Shown piece by piece: positions 1 to 12,795 of a stretch of 64,000 nt of DNA. The stretch covers positions 151,587,592 through 151,651,591 of the forward strand of contig NC_134832.1 of NCBI RefSeq assembly GCF_004210375.1. The letters run 5' to 3'. How positions within the stretch are numbered: position 1 is the first letter of the stretch; each line of letters begins with the position of its first letter. The position numbers were made by a program, and so were the translations under genes. The DNA is from Tachypleus tridentatus (lineage: Eukaryota > Arthropoda > Merostomata > Xiphosura > Limulidae). Below the pieces are notes generated by a model that worked only from the letters and a program-made list of their open reading frames with translations, did not search any database and was not told the DNA's origin.

Positions 1-3000
1 GAACCCCAAATAAAAGAATTGTGAAGCCTACTCATTACAGGAAATGGAACCCCAAATAAAAGAATTGTGAAGCCTACTCATTACAGGAAATGGAACCCCA
101 AATAAAAGAATTGTGAAGCCTACTCATTACAGGAAATGGAACCCCAAATAAAAGAATTGTGAAGCCTACTCATTACAGGAAATGGAACCCCAAATAAAAG
201 AATTGTGAAGCCTACTCATTACAGGAAATGGAACCCCAAATAAAAGAATTGTGAAGCCTACTCATTACAGGAAATGGAACCCCAAATAAAAGAATTATGA
301 AGCCTACTCATTACAGGAAATGGAACCCCAAATAAAAGAATTGTGAAGCCTACTCATTACAGGAAATGGAACCCCAAATAAAAGAATTGTGAAGCCTACT
401 CATTACAGGAAATGGAACCCCAAATAAAAGAATTGTGAAGCCTACTCATTACAGGAAATGGAACCCCAAATAAAAGAATTGTGAAGCCTACTCATTACAG
501 GAAATGGAACCCCAAATAAAAGAATTGTGAAGCCTACTCATTACAGGAAATGGAACCCCAAATAAAAGAATTGTGAAGCCTACTCATTACAGGAAATGGA
601 ACCCCAAATAAAAGAATTGTGAAGCCTACTCATTACAGGAAATGGAACCCCAAATAAAAGAATTGTGAAGCCTACTCATTACAGGAAATGGAACCCCAAA
701 TAAAAGAATTGTGAAGCCTACTCATTACAGGAAATGGAACCCCAAATAAAAGAATTGTGAAGCCTACTCATTACAGGAAATGGAACCCCAAATAAAAGAA
801 AAGCCTACTCATTGTGAAGCCTACTCATTACAGGAAATGGAACCCCAAATAAAAGAATTGTGAAGCCTACTCATTACAGGAAATGGAACCCCAAATAAAA
901 GAATTGTGAAGCCTACTCATTACAGGAAATGGAACCCCAAATAAAAGAATTGTGAAGCCTACTCATTACAGGAAATGGAACCCCAAATAAAAGAATTGTG
1001 AAGCCTACTCATTACAGGAAATGGAACCCCAAATAAAAGAATTGTGAAGCCTACTCATTACAGGAAATGGAACCCCAAATAAAAGAATTGTGAAGCCTAC
1101 TCATTACAGGAAATGGAACCCCAAATAAAAGAATTGTGAAGCCTACTCATTACAGGAAATGGAACCCCAAATAAAAGAATTGTGAAGCCTACTCATTACA
1201 GGAAATGGAACCCCAAATAAAAGAATTGTGAAGCCTACTCATTACAGGAAATGGAACCCCAAATAAAAGAATTGTGAAGCCTACTCATTACAGGAAATGG
1301 AACCCCAAATAAAAGAATTGTGAAGCCTACTCATTACAGGAAATGGAACCCCAAATAAAAGAATTGTGAAGCCTACTCATTACAGGAAATGGAACCCCAA
1401 ATAAAAAATTGTGAAGCCTACTCATTACAGGAAATGGAACCCCAAATAAAAGAATTATGAAGCCTACTCATTACAGGAAATGGAACCCCAAATAAAAGAA
1501 TTGTGAAGCCTACTCATTACAGGAAATGGAACCCCAAATAAAAGAATTGTGAAGCCTACTCATTACAGGAAATGGAACCCCAAATAAAAGAATTGTGAAG
1601 CCTACTCATTACAGGAAATGGTACCCCAAATAAAAGAATTATGAAGCCTACTCATTACAGGAAATGGAACCCCAAATAAAAGAATTGTGAAGCCTACTCA
1701 TTACAGGAAATGGAACCCCAAATAAAAGAATTGTGAAGCCTACTCATTACAGGAAATGGAACCCCAAATAAAAAGAATTGTGAAGCCTACTCATTACAGG
1801 AAATGGAACCCCAAATAAAAGAATTGTGAAGCCTACTCATTACAGGAAATGGAACCCCAAATAAAAGAATTGTGAAGCCTACTCATTACAGGAAATGGAA
1901 CCCCAAATAAAAGAATTGTGAAGCCTACTCATTACAGGAAATGGAACCCCAAATAAAAGAATTGTGAAGCCTACTCATTACGGGAAATGGAACCCCAAAT
2001 AAAAGAATTGTGAAGCCTACTCATTACAGGAAATGGAACCCCAAATAAAAGAATTGTGAAGCCTACTCATTACAGGAAATGGAACCCCAAATAAAAGAAT
2101 TGTGAAGCCTACTCATTACAGGAAATGGAACCCCAAATAAAAGAATTGTGAAGCCTACTCATTACAGGAAATGGAACCCCAAATAAAATAATTGTGAAGC
2201 CTACTCATTACAGGAAATGGAACCCCAAATAAAAGAATTATGAAGCCTACTCATTACAGGAAATGGAACCCCAAATAAAAGAATTGTGAAGCCTACTCAT
2301 TACAGGAAATGGAACCCCAAATAAAATAATTGTGAAGCCTATTCATTATAGGAAATGGAACCCCAAATAAAAGTATTGTGAAGCCTGCTCATTACAGAAA
2401 ATAAAATCCCAAATAAAAGAATTATGAAGCCTACTCATTACAGGAAATGGAACCCCAAATAAAAGAATTGTGAAGCCTACTCATTACGTGAAATGGAACC
2501 CCAAATAAAAGAATTGTGAGGGTCTACTCATTACAGGAAATGGAACCCCAAATAAAAGAATTGTAAAGCCTACACATTACAGGAAATGGAACCCCAAATA
2601 AAAGAATTATGAACCCTACTCATTACAGGGAATGGAACCCCAAAAAAAAGAATTGTGAAGCCTACTCATTACGGGAAATGGAACCCCAAATAAAAGAATT
2701 GTGAAGCCTACTCATTACAGGAAATGGAACCCCAAATAAAATAATTGTGAAGCCTACTCATTACAGGAAATGGAACCCCAAATAAAAGAATTGTGAAGCC
2801 TACTCATTACAGGAAATGGAACCCAAAATAAAAGAATTGTGAAGCCTACTCATTACAGGAAATGGAACCCCAAATAAAAGAATTGTGAAGCCTACTCATT
2901 ACAGGAAATGGAACCCCAAATAAAAGAATTGTGAAGCCTACTCATTACAGGAAATGGAACCCCAAATAAAAGAATTGTGAAGCCTACTCATTACAGGAAA

Positions 3001-6000
3001 TGGAACCCCAAATAAAAGAATTATGAAGCCTACTCATTACAGGAAATGGAACCACAAATAAAAGAATTATGAAGCCTACTCATTACGGGAAATGGAACCC
3101 CAAATAAAAGAATTGTGAAGCCTACTCATTAGAGGAAATGGAACCCCAAATAAAAGAATTGTGAAGCCTACTCATTACAGGAAATGGAACCCCAAATAAA
3201 AGAATTATGAAGCCTACTCATTACAGGAAATGGAACCCCAAATAAAAGAATTGTGAAGCCTATTCGTCACAGGAAATGGAACCCCAAATAAAAGAATTGT
3301 GAAGCCTACTCATTACGGGAAATGGAACCACAAATAAAAGAATTGTAAAGCTTACTCATTACAGGAAATGGAACCCCAAATAAAAGAATTATGAACCCTA
3401 CTCATTACAGGAAATGGAACCCCAAATAAAAGAATTGTGAAGCCTACTCATTACAGGAAATGGAACCCCAAATAAAAGAATTCTGAAGTCTACTCATTAC
3501 AGGAAATGGAACCCCAAATAAAATAATTGTGAAGCCTATTCATTATAGGAAATGGAACCCCAAATAAAAGTATTGTGAAGCCTGCTCATTACAGAAAATA
3601 AAATCCCAAATAAAAGAATTATGAAGCCTACTCATTACAGGAAATGGAACCCCAAATAAAAGAATATGAAGCCTACTCATTACGGAAAATGGAACCCCAA
3701 ATAAAAGAATTGTGAAGCCTACTCATTACAGGAAATGGAACCCCAAATAAAAGAATTATGAAGCCTACTCATTACGGGAAATGGAAACCCAAATAAAAGA
3801 ATTTTAAAGCCTACTCAATACAGGAAATGCAACCCAAAATAAAAGAATTATGAACTCTACTCATTAAAGGAAATGGAACCCAAAATAAAAGAATTGTGAA
3901 GCCTACTCATTACGGGAAATGGAACCCAAAATAAAAGAATTGTGAAGCCTACTCATTACAGGAAATGGAACCCCAAATAAAAGAATTGTGAAGCCTACTC
4001 ATTACAGGAAATGGAACCCCAAATAAAAGAATTGTGAAGCCTATTCATTACAGGAAATGGAACCCCAAATAAAAGAATTGTGAAGCCTACTCATTACAGG
4101 AAATGGAACCCCAATTAAAAGAATTGTGAAGTCTACTCATTACAGGAAATGGAACCCCAAATAAAAGAATTGTGAAGCCTACTCATTACATGAAATGGAA
4201 CCCCAAATAAAAAAATTGTGAAGCCTACTCATTACGTGAAATTGAACCCCAAATAAAAGAACTGTAAAGCCTACTCATTACAGGAAATGGAACCCCAAAT
4301 AAAATAATTGTGAAGCCTACTCATTACAGGAAATGGAACCCCAAATAATAGAATTGTGAAGCCTACTCATTACAAGAAATGGAACCCCAAATAAAAGTAT
4401 TGTGAAGCCTACTCATTACAGAAAATAAAATCCCAAATAAAAGAATTATGAAGCCTACTCATTACGGGAAATGGAACCCCAAATAAAAGAATTATTAAGC
4501 CTACTCATTACAGGAAATGGAACCCCAAATAAAAGAATTGTGAAGCCTACTCATTACAGGAAATGGAACCCCAAATAAAAGAATTATGAAGCCTACTCAT
4601 TACAGGAAATGGATCCCCAAATAAAAGAATTGTGAAGCCTATTCATTACAGGAAATGGAACCCCAAATAAAAGAATTGTGAAGCCTACTCATTACGGGAA
4701 ATGGAACCCCAAACCAAAGAATTGTAAAGCCTACTCATTACAAGAAATGGAACCCCAAATAAAAGAATTATGAAGCCTACTCATTACAGGAATTGGAACC
4801 CCAAATAAAAGAATTGTGAAGCCTACTCATTACAGGAAATGGAACCCCAAATAAAAGAATTGTGAAGCCTACTCATTACAAGAAATGGAACCCCAAATAA
4901 AATAATTGTGAAGCCTATTCATTATAGGAAATGGAACCCCAAATAAAAGTATTATGAAGCCTGCTCATTACAGAAAATAAAATCCCAAATAAAAGAATTA
5001 TGAAGCCTGCTCATTACAGGAAATGGAACCCCAAATAAAAGAATTATGAAGCCTACTCATTACGGGAAATGGAACCCCAAATAAAAGAATTGTGAAGCCT
5101 ACTCATTACAGGAAATGGAACGCCAAATAAAAGAATTGTGAAGCCTACTCATTACAGGAAATGGAACCCCAAATAAAAGAATTATGAAGCCTACTCATTA
5201 CAGGAAATGGAACCCCAAATAAAAAAATTGTGAAGCCTATTCATTACAGGAAATGGAACCCCAAATAAAAGAATTGTGAAGCCTATTCATTACGGGAAAT
5301 GGAACCCCAAATAAAAGAATTGTAAAGCCTACTCATTACAGGAAATGGAACCCAAAATAAAAGAATTATGAACCCTACTCATTAAAGGAAATGGAACCCC
5401 AAATAAAAGAATTGTGAAGCCTACTCATTACGGGAAATGGAACCCAAAATAAAAGAACTGTGAAGCCTACTCATTACAGGAAATGGAACCCCAAATAAAA
5501 GAATTGTGAAGCCTACTCATTACAGGAAATGGAACCCCAAATAAAATAATTGTGAAGCCTATTCATTATAGGAAATGGAACCCCAGATAATAGTATTGTG
5601 AAGCCTGCTCATTACAGAAAATAAAATCCCAAATAAAAGAATTATGAAGCGTACTCATTACAGGAAATGGAACCCCAAATAAAAGAACTGTGAAGCCTAC
5701 TCATTACAGGAAATGGAACCCCAAATAAAAAAATTGTGAAGCCTATTCATTACAGGAAATGGAACCCCAAATAAAAGAATTGTGAAGCCTACTCATTACG
5801 TGAAATGGAACCCCAAATAAAAGAATTGTAAAGCCTACACATTACAGGAAATGAAACCCCAAATAAAAGAATTATGAACCCTACTCATTACAGGAAATGG
5901 AACCCCAAATAAAAGAATTGTGAAGCCTACTCATTACGGGAAATGGAACCCCAAATAAAAGAATTGTGAAGCCTACTCATTACAGGAAATGGAACCCCAA

Positions 6001-6986
6001 ATAAAATAATTGTGAAGCCTACTCATTACAGGAAATGGAACCCCAAATAAAAGAATTGTCAAGCCTACTCATTACGAGAAATGGAACCCAAAATAAAAGA
6101 ATTGTGAAGCCTACTCATTACAGGAAATGGAACCCCAAATAAAATAATTGTGAAGCCTATTCATTATAGGAAATGGAACCCCAAATAAAAGTATTGTGAA
6201 GCCTGCTCATTACAGAAAATAAAATCTCAAATAAAAGAATTATGAAGCCTACTCATTACGGGAAATGGAACCCCAAATAAAAGAATTGTGAAGCCTACTC
6301 ATTAGAGGAAATGGAACCCCAAATAAAAGAATTGTGAAGCCTACTCATTACAGGAAATGGAACCCCAAATAAAAGAATTATGAAGCCTACTCATTACAGG
6401 AAATGGAACCCCAAATAAAAGAATTGTGAAGCCTATTCATCACAGGAAATGGAACCCCAAATAAAAGAATTGTGAAGCCTACTCATTACGGGAAATGGAA
6501 CCACAAATAAAAGAATTGTAAAGCTTACTCATTACAGGAAATGGAACCCCAAATAAAAGAATTATGAACCCTACTCATTACAGGAAATGGAACCCCAAAT
6601 AAAAGAATTGTGAAGCCTACTCATTACAGGAAATGGAACCCCAAATAAAAGAATTGTGAAGCCTATTCATTACAGGAAATGGAATTCCAAATAAAAGAAT
6701 TGTGAAGCCTACTCATTACGGGAAATGGAACCCCAAATAAAAGAATTGTAAAGCCTACTCATTACAGGAAATGGAACCCCAAATAAAAGAATTATGAAGC
6801 CTACTCATTACAGGAAATGGAACCCCAAATAAAAGAATTGTGAAGCCTACTCATTATAGGAAATGGAACCGCAAATAAAAAAAATTATGAAGCTTACTCT
6901 TTTCAGGAAATGGAACTTCAAATAAAAGAATTGTGAAGCCTACTCATTACGGAAAATGGAACCCCAAATAAAAGAATTGTGAAGCC
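1..6986. repeat. 46-bp tandem satellite array (about 150 units)
   Basis: A 46-bp unit (start GAACCCCAAATAAAAGAATT, end CATTACAGGAAATG) repeats head to tail from the window edge to about 6986, where it stops in unique sequence. The left end lies outside the window. Units up to about 2160 are almost identical; units after that carry many substitutions (TTGTG/TTATG, ACAGG/ACGGG, CTACTC/CTATTC), and combinations of variants recur at multiples of 46 bp, which is higher-order structure. One partial unit near 806-822 marks an internal rearrangement. There is no open frame and 46 is not a multiple of three, so it is non-coding satellite DNA. Confidence 0.97.
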
Positions 6987-7968
6987 TTTAGCTTCCGTCC
7001 AAAATAACTTTTCAAAAATACCAGTATTAATTGAGTGACGAAGTCCCAGCCTCGTATTAGTTCTTTAATAGCGAGATTGCTTTGTTGTTTACACGTTCAA
7101 ACTACATGACACTTACGGTGTTTTTTAGTCCATATCAAATAACTATTTAGATATGTAAGGTACTTTAGGTGTGTGCATAATATTTTGTCATACCACAAAC
7201 TCGATATTATACAGTGAATCAGCTGTTTGATTATTATATTACAGAGTAAGTTGAATAATAGCCATAAAGGTTAATGTTAGAATAAGTTTTCATCTGGTGA
7301 TTTTAAGATATCAAAAGTTTAATACAATTTATAAAGCCTTATTTTGATCAAAGTAACCAACTATTTTAGTATTAAGATAAAACATTTATTAGGTGATTAA
7401 TCAATAAATGAATGGCAGGATAAAGCTTAAGGTTAGTAGTAGCCTTAATGAAGCTAAGCCTAATTAGTCTTAGATTATATTTATTTACAATGTTTAACAG
7501 CACAATTATGATTTTTTTTACAACTGATAAATAAAATCCTTATAAAAAAAAGTTAATGTATGATTTGTTTAAATCTTTGGTTATATAAGATCATAAGTTT
7601 ACAATAGACTTTCTGTGCTGTGGCCACGGTGAGGATCGAACTCTGAGCCTTAGTGTTAAATTTAATGACTGACCAATCAATTCGCCGCCAAATTAAGGTA
7701 TTAGATTGAGATTAGACGTGTTGCATCTACCAAAGCTCCAGTAGAGCAATTAATCATTTTTTAAAAATAAATCCACCCAGCAGTTAAATAATATCACCAT
7801 GTTTCTGAAAAGCGACTCATTTGTCAACATCAATATCCATGTACTTAAAACCAGCATTCATTACAAATACTGTGAGTGTTGTTCTTACTTAACTTATCAT
7901 TTTCCCTAACACTACGAAAATAAGGTCGCCATTCCTGAAGAAAGATCCACGAGAAGAAATATATCTGT
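6987..7968. other. Intergenic, no gene seen
   Basis: AT-rich unique sequence between the satellite and the first SINE. A stretch near 7610-7690 has a faint tRNA-like B-box on the - strand (GGATCGAACTC), perhaps an old SINE remnant. I see no splice-linked open frame or known domain. Confidence 0.5.
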
Positions 7969-8200
7969 GTTGAATGTCGAGCAAAGCTACACGAGGGCTA
8001 TCTACACTGTAGTTTCAAATTTTGAAGTTAAACACTAGAAGGCAGGCAATCAGTCAGCACCATCAACTGTCAACTACTCTGTAACTAATCAATAGTAATA
8101 CTAATTATTAATCAGTCACCAAAAATCAGAGCGTTCTTGTTCGGTGACAGGATTCGAACCTGTCAGCTTATTATATTTGATTCTAAACTCAAGTAACACT
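7969..8200 (-). mobile_element. Diverged tRNA-derived SINE (family A)
   Basis: Reads on the - strand as an old copy of the 250-bp SINE seen intact near 58.1 kb. The AAAGCTACACGAGGGCTATC tail region, a decayed central part and a B-box GGATTCGAACCTGTC are in the right order. It is heavily mutated. Confidence 0.55.
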
Positions 8201-8284
8201 TTCTCAGCAGTACTCTAAGACTGATCTTCCACTCTCTAATACCCCACTCCCATATGTGGTTCAATAACAGGCCTGTACGCTTAT

Positions 8285-8380
8285 AAAGGTAAAACAACAA
8301 ACACAACCTGACTTCTGCAGGCGTGATGGGCACAGCGCAGATAGCCTATTTTGTACCTTTGCGCTTAACAATAAACGAAA
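8285..8380 (+). mobile_element. Short tRNA-derived SINE fragment (family B)
   Basis: GATGGGCACAGCGCAGATAG followed by a TTTGCGCTTAACAATAAAC-like tail matches the 3' half of a second, 120-bp SINE family that recurs through the window (for example 35862-35990). The 5' half is degraded. Confidence 0.5.
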
Positions 8381-9043
8381 CAAAAATAAATTATTAATTA
8401 ACAGATTATTTATTTCAGTAGAATGTTTGTTGTAGTTTTTTATTGTATTCCAAACGATCAAAACGTTAGCTCACGAGTAACAGCTAGCAAGGCGACTGAA
8501 AAGAGGTGTTTCTCGTCACTTCAGAACCACTTAATAATAACTCAGAAATAAAAATAAGTCAGTTTCGAGCATGACGTAACTAGTGTGACTGGACTCGAAA
8601 TGCTATGTTACATTACAAGAGTGACACCCAAATCCCACAATTCTTTTCCATATGCAAATTCTGAAAACACAAAAAAACAAACAAACATGTATCTGTTGTT
8701 GTTGACGAAACGAGTTCAACAATGTGTGTGTCAGACTATTAAATGTCTGTTGAAACAATTTAACGGTGACTTTATTTGAAATAATGATAAATAAATGTAT
8801 TCGACAGTATATGTAATATGATTGTATATTGCGTGTTTACAAGTCTCTGACATTATTATCAGAGATATTATACACGATGTGTGAACGTCTAGAGTTGAGT
8901 TTCTTTTTATTTCACTATAATTTAAAGTTTCGCAATATTTTCTTGAAGACCTGATCCTGTCACAACTGTATACAGGTTAGAAACTTTATCTGTTTTCATC
9001 ACTTCTGTCTCTATTGTAAAATAAGTCAAGTGGAAATTGATGC

Positions 9044-9130
9044 AGAAGACAGACCAGTGGCTAAGCGAAAAGACTCAGGGCTTACCATGCTAAAAATCGG
9101 GTGGAGTAGACTTGAGCTTATCAACAAACG
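9044..9130 (+). mobile_element. SINE family B fragment upstream of gene 1
   Basis: Contains CAGTGGCTAAGCG and GCTAAAAATCGG, the A-box half of the family-B SINE. The paralogous fragment at 13590-13700 keeps more of the 3' half, including GTACCCGTGCTGAGCACAG. The insertion therefore predates the gene 1/2 duplication, and copy 1 later lost part of it. Confidence 0.5.
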
Positions 9131-9274
9131 AAATAAACAGGTCATCCAGAAAGATTACATTATCCCGCCTGATCATCTGTTTAGGGTGTGGTTGCGTTTC
9201 TCTCTAAACATAACCAGTTTCAATATTCATACTATAAGTGTAGTATTGTCTTTGAGTGCTCGAAAAATTAAGTA

Positions 9275-9490
9275 TTTCCGGAACCCAAAATAAACCGAGC
9301 ACGAGGGCGTTCTGTGATAGTCTCTAGTAAAGCAACTTCACCTGAATATGATAGACAAAAAGGATTCCTAATAATAAATGTAAAAGCTGTAAATAGCCAT
9401 AGTAAACTAGTACACAATTCCCTGTTTGTTTTGTTGTTAATAGACGAATCCCCGAACTTCTTCCGGTTTGGATGACAAAGCGTATAAAAG
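9275..9490 (+). promoter_or_regulatory. Gene 1 promoter: distal block, ETS-like block, TATA box
   Basis: TTTCCGGAACCC-AAAATAAAC lies at 9275-9295, ACTTCTTCCGGTTTGG at 9456-9471 and TATAAAAG at 9483-9490. The start codon is 91 bp after the TATA box. The same three blocks, in the same order and at similar spacing, precede every member of the family. Both CCGGAA cores fit the ETS-domain consensus; the reverse of the proximal block reads AAACCGGAAGA, close to the known site of the ecdysone-induced ETS factor E74. Which factor binds is inference. Confidence 0.75.
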
Positions 9491-9573
9491 GAGAAAACCG
9501 TTTCGTTTTCATCACACAACCAGAAGTTACTTGACGTAAAAAGTTTGGAATATCCTTTAACGTCTCTGAGAAT

Positions 9574-10345
9574 ATGAAACTCGCTGTAAGTATATTTTCA
9601 ACTAACACTCTCAGTGACTATTTCACTTATTAGCAAGTTATTGTTTCTTTTCGTTAAATGTTACCAAACTCTGGGGTCTTTGGAGGAGAACGCAATATTC
9701 AAAGCATTTTTAAAATATCACAGTTACTTGTTTTAACTGTTCTGTAACTCTGAAAGATCATTACTGTATAAATACACATGGTTGTTTTTTTGAGAATTAT
9801 TGAAATTTTATGGAATAATTATTCCAAGTGTTTGTCTTGACTCAGTGGTTATCTGTCAGGTCTGCGTATCGTCAGGACAGAAATTCGATCTCGCGATACT
9901 CCTGAACGTATTACTATACATAAAATGGCTCCCAATATCACCAGTGTTTGCAACACATTTCCTCATTGAGTATGAACATAAATGAACAGTTTCTACAATG
10001 TTTAAAACCTAATGTTAACCTCTGATATTTCAGCTTGGCCTTTGTGTTTTGGTGGCTCTCGTCGCCTCAAGCTTTGCTGGTTACCTTTATGGTGGAGGTG
10101 GAGGATATCTCGGAGGAGGCTATGGCGGGGGCTACGGGAGTGGTTATTATGGGGGAATAGGTGGTTTGGGAGGTGGCTATGGAGGAGGCTACGGAGGTGG
10201 TTATGGAGGTGGCTATGGCGGAGGCTACGGAGGTGGTTATGGAGGTGGCTATGGCGGACGTTTGGGTGGCTACAGACATGGTTACCACGGTGTCTACTGT
10301 CCCTGGGCTTATCCCGTTTATCCTCATTATGGCTATGGTCATTAA
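9574..10345 (+). CDS. Gene 1: secreted Gly/Tyr-rich cuticle-like protein (107 aa)
   Basis: Two coding exons. Exon 1 is 9574-9585 (MKLA), with donor GTAAGT at 9586; exon 2 is 10034-10345 after a TTTCAG acceptor. The 448-bp intron is phase 0. The spliced precursor starts MKLALGLCVLVALVASSFA, a clear signal peptide with likely cleavage near residue 19. The mature chain of about 88 residues is almost all Gly and Tyr: a GGGGGYLGG start, then GGGYGGGYGG-type repeats, then the cap RLGGYRHGYHGVYCPWAYPV and a tail ending HYGYGH. The only mature cysteine sits in the CPW motif. A 3'UTR intron follows: donor at 10349, acceptor CTTTACAG ending 10648, possible AATAAA at 11050. Role: probably a structural exoskeleton protein outside the cell, since introns inside the signal peptide are a hallmark of arthropod cuticle protein genes. 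A glycine-rich antimicrobial peptide (acanthoscurrin/ctenidin type) is the alternative. The exon structure is strongly supported by five paralogs. Confidence 0.85.
9838..9910 (+). mobile_element. tRNA-like SINE fragment in gene 1 intron 1
   Basis: ACTCAGTGGTTATCTGTCAG followed by an AGAAATTCGATCTCGCGAT-like B-box resembles the head of family B. The same fragment sits at 14366-14440 in the paralog's intron, so it predates the duplication. Confidence 0.45.
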
Positions 10346-10648
10346 ATCGTAAGTAACTTAAAAGCAGTTCAGAAAATAGTAAAATTCATTATAATTTAAT
10401 TAATGTTACACAGTATTGAAACATATACTGATTATGTTTTTTCTTTTTATCATTGGAACATTACTCACTGCTTGTTGTTTATTTGGACTCAAGATATCAT
10501 TTTACTACTACACTCTCATGTTCCTGTGACAGTTTTTCAAACTAATATTACTTACAAGTAACAAAGTTAGTTTTAAACCAGTAAAATTCTTTATCGGACA
10601 CAGTTTGTTTCTCATCTTATACACGTGTCGTTTTTATTCTCTTTACAG

Positions 10649-11055
10649 CTTATTCGATTGATTAAAAAAACTAAACGTCTATAAAGACGTAAACATAACT
10701 ATTACACGAGTAAGTCTTGTTCTCTGTCTTTTATCTAGAATTGTTCATTCAAAACAATATATTATTTCAATATTCTAAATATAAAATTTAAAATGCTTGT
10801 TTTAATACGTTATTATATTGTTATAAAAATTAAGTTTCAGTGTGTTGATTTTTGTCAGTTGCAATATTTTCATTCACTAGTAGACCGTTTAGCTCTCAAG
10901 AAAACTGTCCAATGAGAATCGCCAGATCTTTGTACGTCACCTCACTGCGACCAATCAAGACCTGATTCATCTAAACTGACGTTTTTGTGTGTGTGTTTTT
11001 CCCATTTAAATCCTTAGTAAGTGTTCAACTGTAAATTCAGATAGTCTTCAATAAA
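10649..11055 (+). other. Gene 1 non-coding last exon (3'UTR, inferred)
   Basis: Begins after a polypyrimidine tract and CTTTACAG and is nearly identical to 15149-15555 in gene 2. The first good polyadenylation signal is AATAAA at 11050-11055. The exon is inferred from the donor just after the stop codon, which recurs in all paralogs. Transcript ends are not visible in DNA. Confidence 0.55.
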
Positions 11056-11899
11056 AACATTTTATATCCAAATATTTGTTTGCCTTATCTTAAAATTAAA
11101 ACAGTAAATGCTGATAGACAATTATTCTTACTATGTTTGAAGGTCTAACACATCTCATATACTTTGTTGTGGTTATTCGCCAATACGACTATATCAGTTT
11201 ATTTAATATTTAGTTGCTAAACAATTAATAACAAGTTAATAATTAAATATATATGATTGTATAGGCCATTAGCCACGACAAAGATTTATATCCGCTCCAA
11301 AGTCTTACTTAGCTAAGTTTTAATACGGTTTTAATGTTTTTGAGTGAAGCCATATTTAATACTAAAACACGTATTTACAAAAGCTGTACAAACTTTTACC
11401 TCATTTTCACTTTTCGTTTTTCTAAATTAAAACTTCATATATTTGACACGAAAATTTACTTCAGATGTTACATGAACAAAACTTTACTCTGAAGATGGAT
11501 AAGTACAATCATTATTTATAATAAACGTTTATCGTTATTCATTTATTAGAAAGCTAGAAAGTGTTACACAAACTTTAAAACAGCAGTTTTTATGAATGAT
11601 CACCTGGGTTTTCACACAAACAGATATATAAGACGATACATTTTATATTTACTGAAAAATAACTTCAGTTACATGTATCGTGTTTTTAATGACTTATAAA
11701 GGAGTCGATATAAACACAACAATAACAACAACACAATTAGTATAACAGGGGTGTACTGTAAACATGTGTTATGTTATCATATATAAACACAAAAGTAACA
11801 CAAGCAGCAGGTTATAGGCCTACTGTAAACATATGTTATGTTTTTGATATACAAACACAGCAATAACACAGGTAGATTTTAAAGCTCTGTTTTAAACAC

Positions 11900-12055
11900 G
11901 TCATGTGTTCCTCCTACACATAGACAAATTCTTGCGATAACTTAATGTCATCAACTATTCACGTGATTTTAATATGAATATAAGTATACTGATTTGGGTT
12001 TAGCATCTTCTAAATAAATAAATATGTTGTTTTTGATAAATTTCATTATCTAGTA
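11900..12055. other. Intergenic, no gene seen
   Basis: AT-rich sequence between the end of paralogous segment 1 and the SINE. No open frame or repeat is recognised. Confidence 0.4.
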
Positions 12056-12287
12056 AGCCCGGCACTGGCCAGGTGGTTAGGGCACTTAACTCGTAATCCG
12101 AGGACCGCGGTATGAATCCCCGTCACACAATTGTCCTTTCAGCCGTGAGAACGTCATAACGTAACGGTCTATCCCACTATACGTTGGTAAACGAGTAGCC
12201 TAAAAGCTGGCGGTGGGTGGTGATGACTAGCTGCCTTCCCTCTAGTCTTACACTGCGAAATTAGGGAAGGCTAGCGCTCATAGCCCT
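12056..12287 (+). mobile_element. tRNA-derived SINE (family A)
   Basis: The head GCCCGGCACTGGCCAGGTGG is tRNA-like with an A-box, followed by a weakened B-box, then the family core GGCGGTGGGTGGTGATGACT and ATAGCCCTCGT near the tail. The tail is lost where the 39-bp array begins, so the array probably arose at the SINE's 3' end. Confidence 0.85.
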
Positions 12288-12795
12288 CGTATACCACGTG
12301 TGTATAAAGTTTACGGTTACATACATCTTATACCACGTGTGTGTAACGTTTAGGGTTACATACATCTTATACCACGTCTATATAAAGTTTACGGTTACAT
12401 ACATCTTATACCATGTGTGTATAAAGTTTAAGGTTACATACATCTTATACCATGTGTGTATAAAGTTTAGGGTTACATACATCTTATACCACGTGTGTAT
12501 AAAGTTTACGGTTACATACATCTTATACCACGTGTGTATAAAGTTTACGGTTACATACATCTTATACCACGTGTGTATAAAGTTTACGGTTACATACATC
12601 TTATACCATGTGTGTATAAAGTTTACGGTTACATACATCTTATACCACGTGTGTATAAAGTTTACGATTACATACATCTTATACCACGTGTGTATAAAGT
12701 TTACAGTTACATGAATCTTATACCATGTGTTTTTAAGGTTTACTGTTACGAAGTACTTATGTCACGTATGTATAAAGTTTCAGGTTACATAAAAA
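12288..12795. repeat. 39-bp tandem array (about 13 units)
   Basis: The unit contains TACCACGTGTGTATAAAGTT and GGTTACATACATCTTA, with 39-bp periodicity and decay toward the right end. Since 39 is 13 codons, three frames stay open by periodicity alone; these are not genes. Each unit holds a CACGTG palindrome (some changed to CATGTG). Confidence 0.93.

Larger units (their letters stand above)
8850..11900. repeat. Paralogous segment, copy 1 (contains gene 1)
   Basis: Collinear with 13395-16340 over about 3 kb. It covers the upstream region, both exons, the introns, the 3'UTR exon and about 800 bp of downstream DNA. Offsets drift between about 4500 and 4570 bp because of small indels. The segment from about 10620 to 11460 is almost identical to its partner, so the duplication is recent or has been homogenised by gene conversion. 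A SINE and a 39-bp array separate the two copies. Confidence 0.9.

Noticed and set aside
1-6986. CRISPR array
   Set aside because: Units are contiguous with no unique spacers, and the DNA is eukaryotic.
1-6986. Telomere or subtelomeric repeat at the window edge
   Set aside because: The 46-bp unit does not contain a tandem TTAGG/TTAGGG motif; a satellite is the better description.
9030-9293. 87-codon open stretch upstream of gene 1
   Set aside because: It overlaps a SINE fragment and the distal promoter block and is not kept open in the paralog at 13.6 kb.
10067-10342. Long open frames antisense to, or in other frames of, the glycine-rich exons
   Set aside because: They are low-complexity mirror images (Thr/Ile/Ala-rich or Asn/His-rich repeats) of GGN-TAY codons, found opposite every paralog, without signals of their own.
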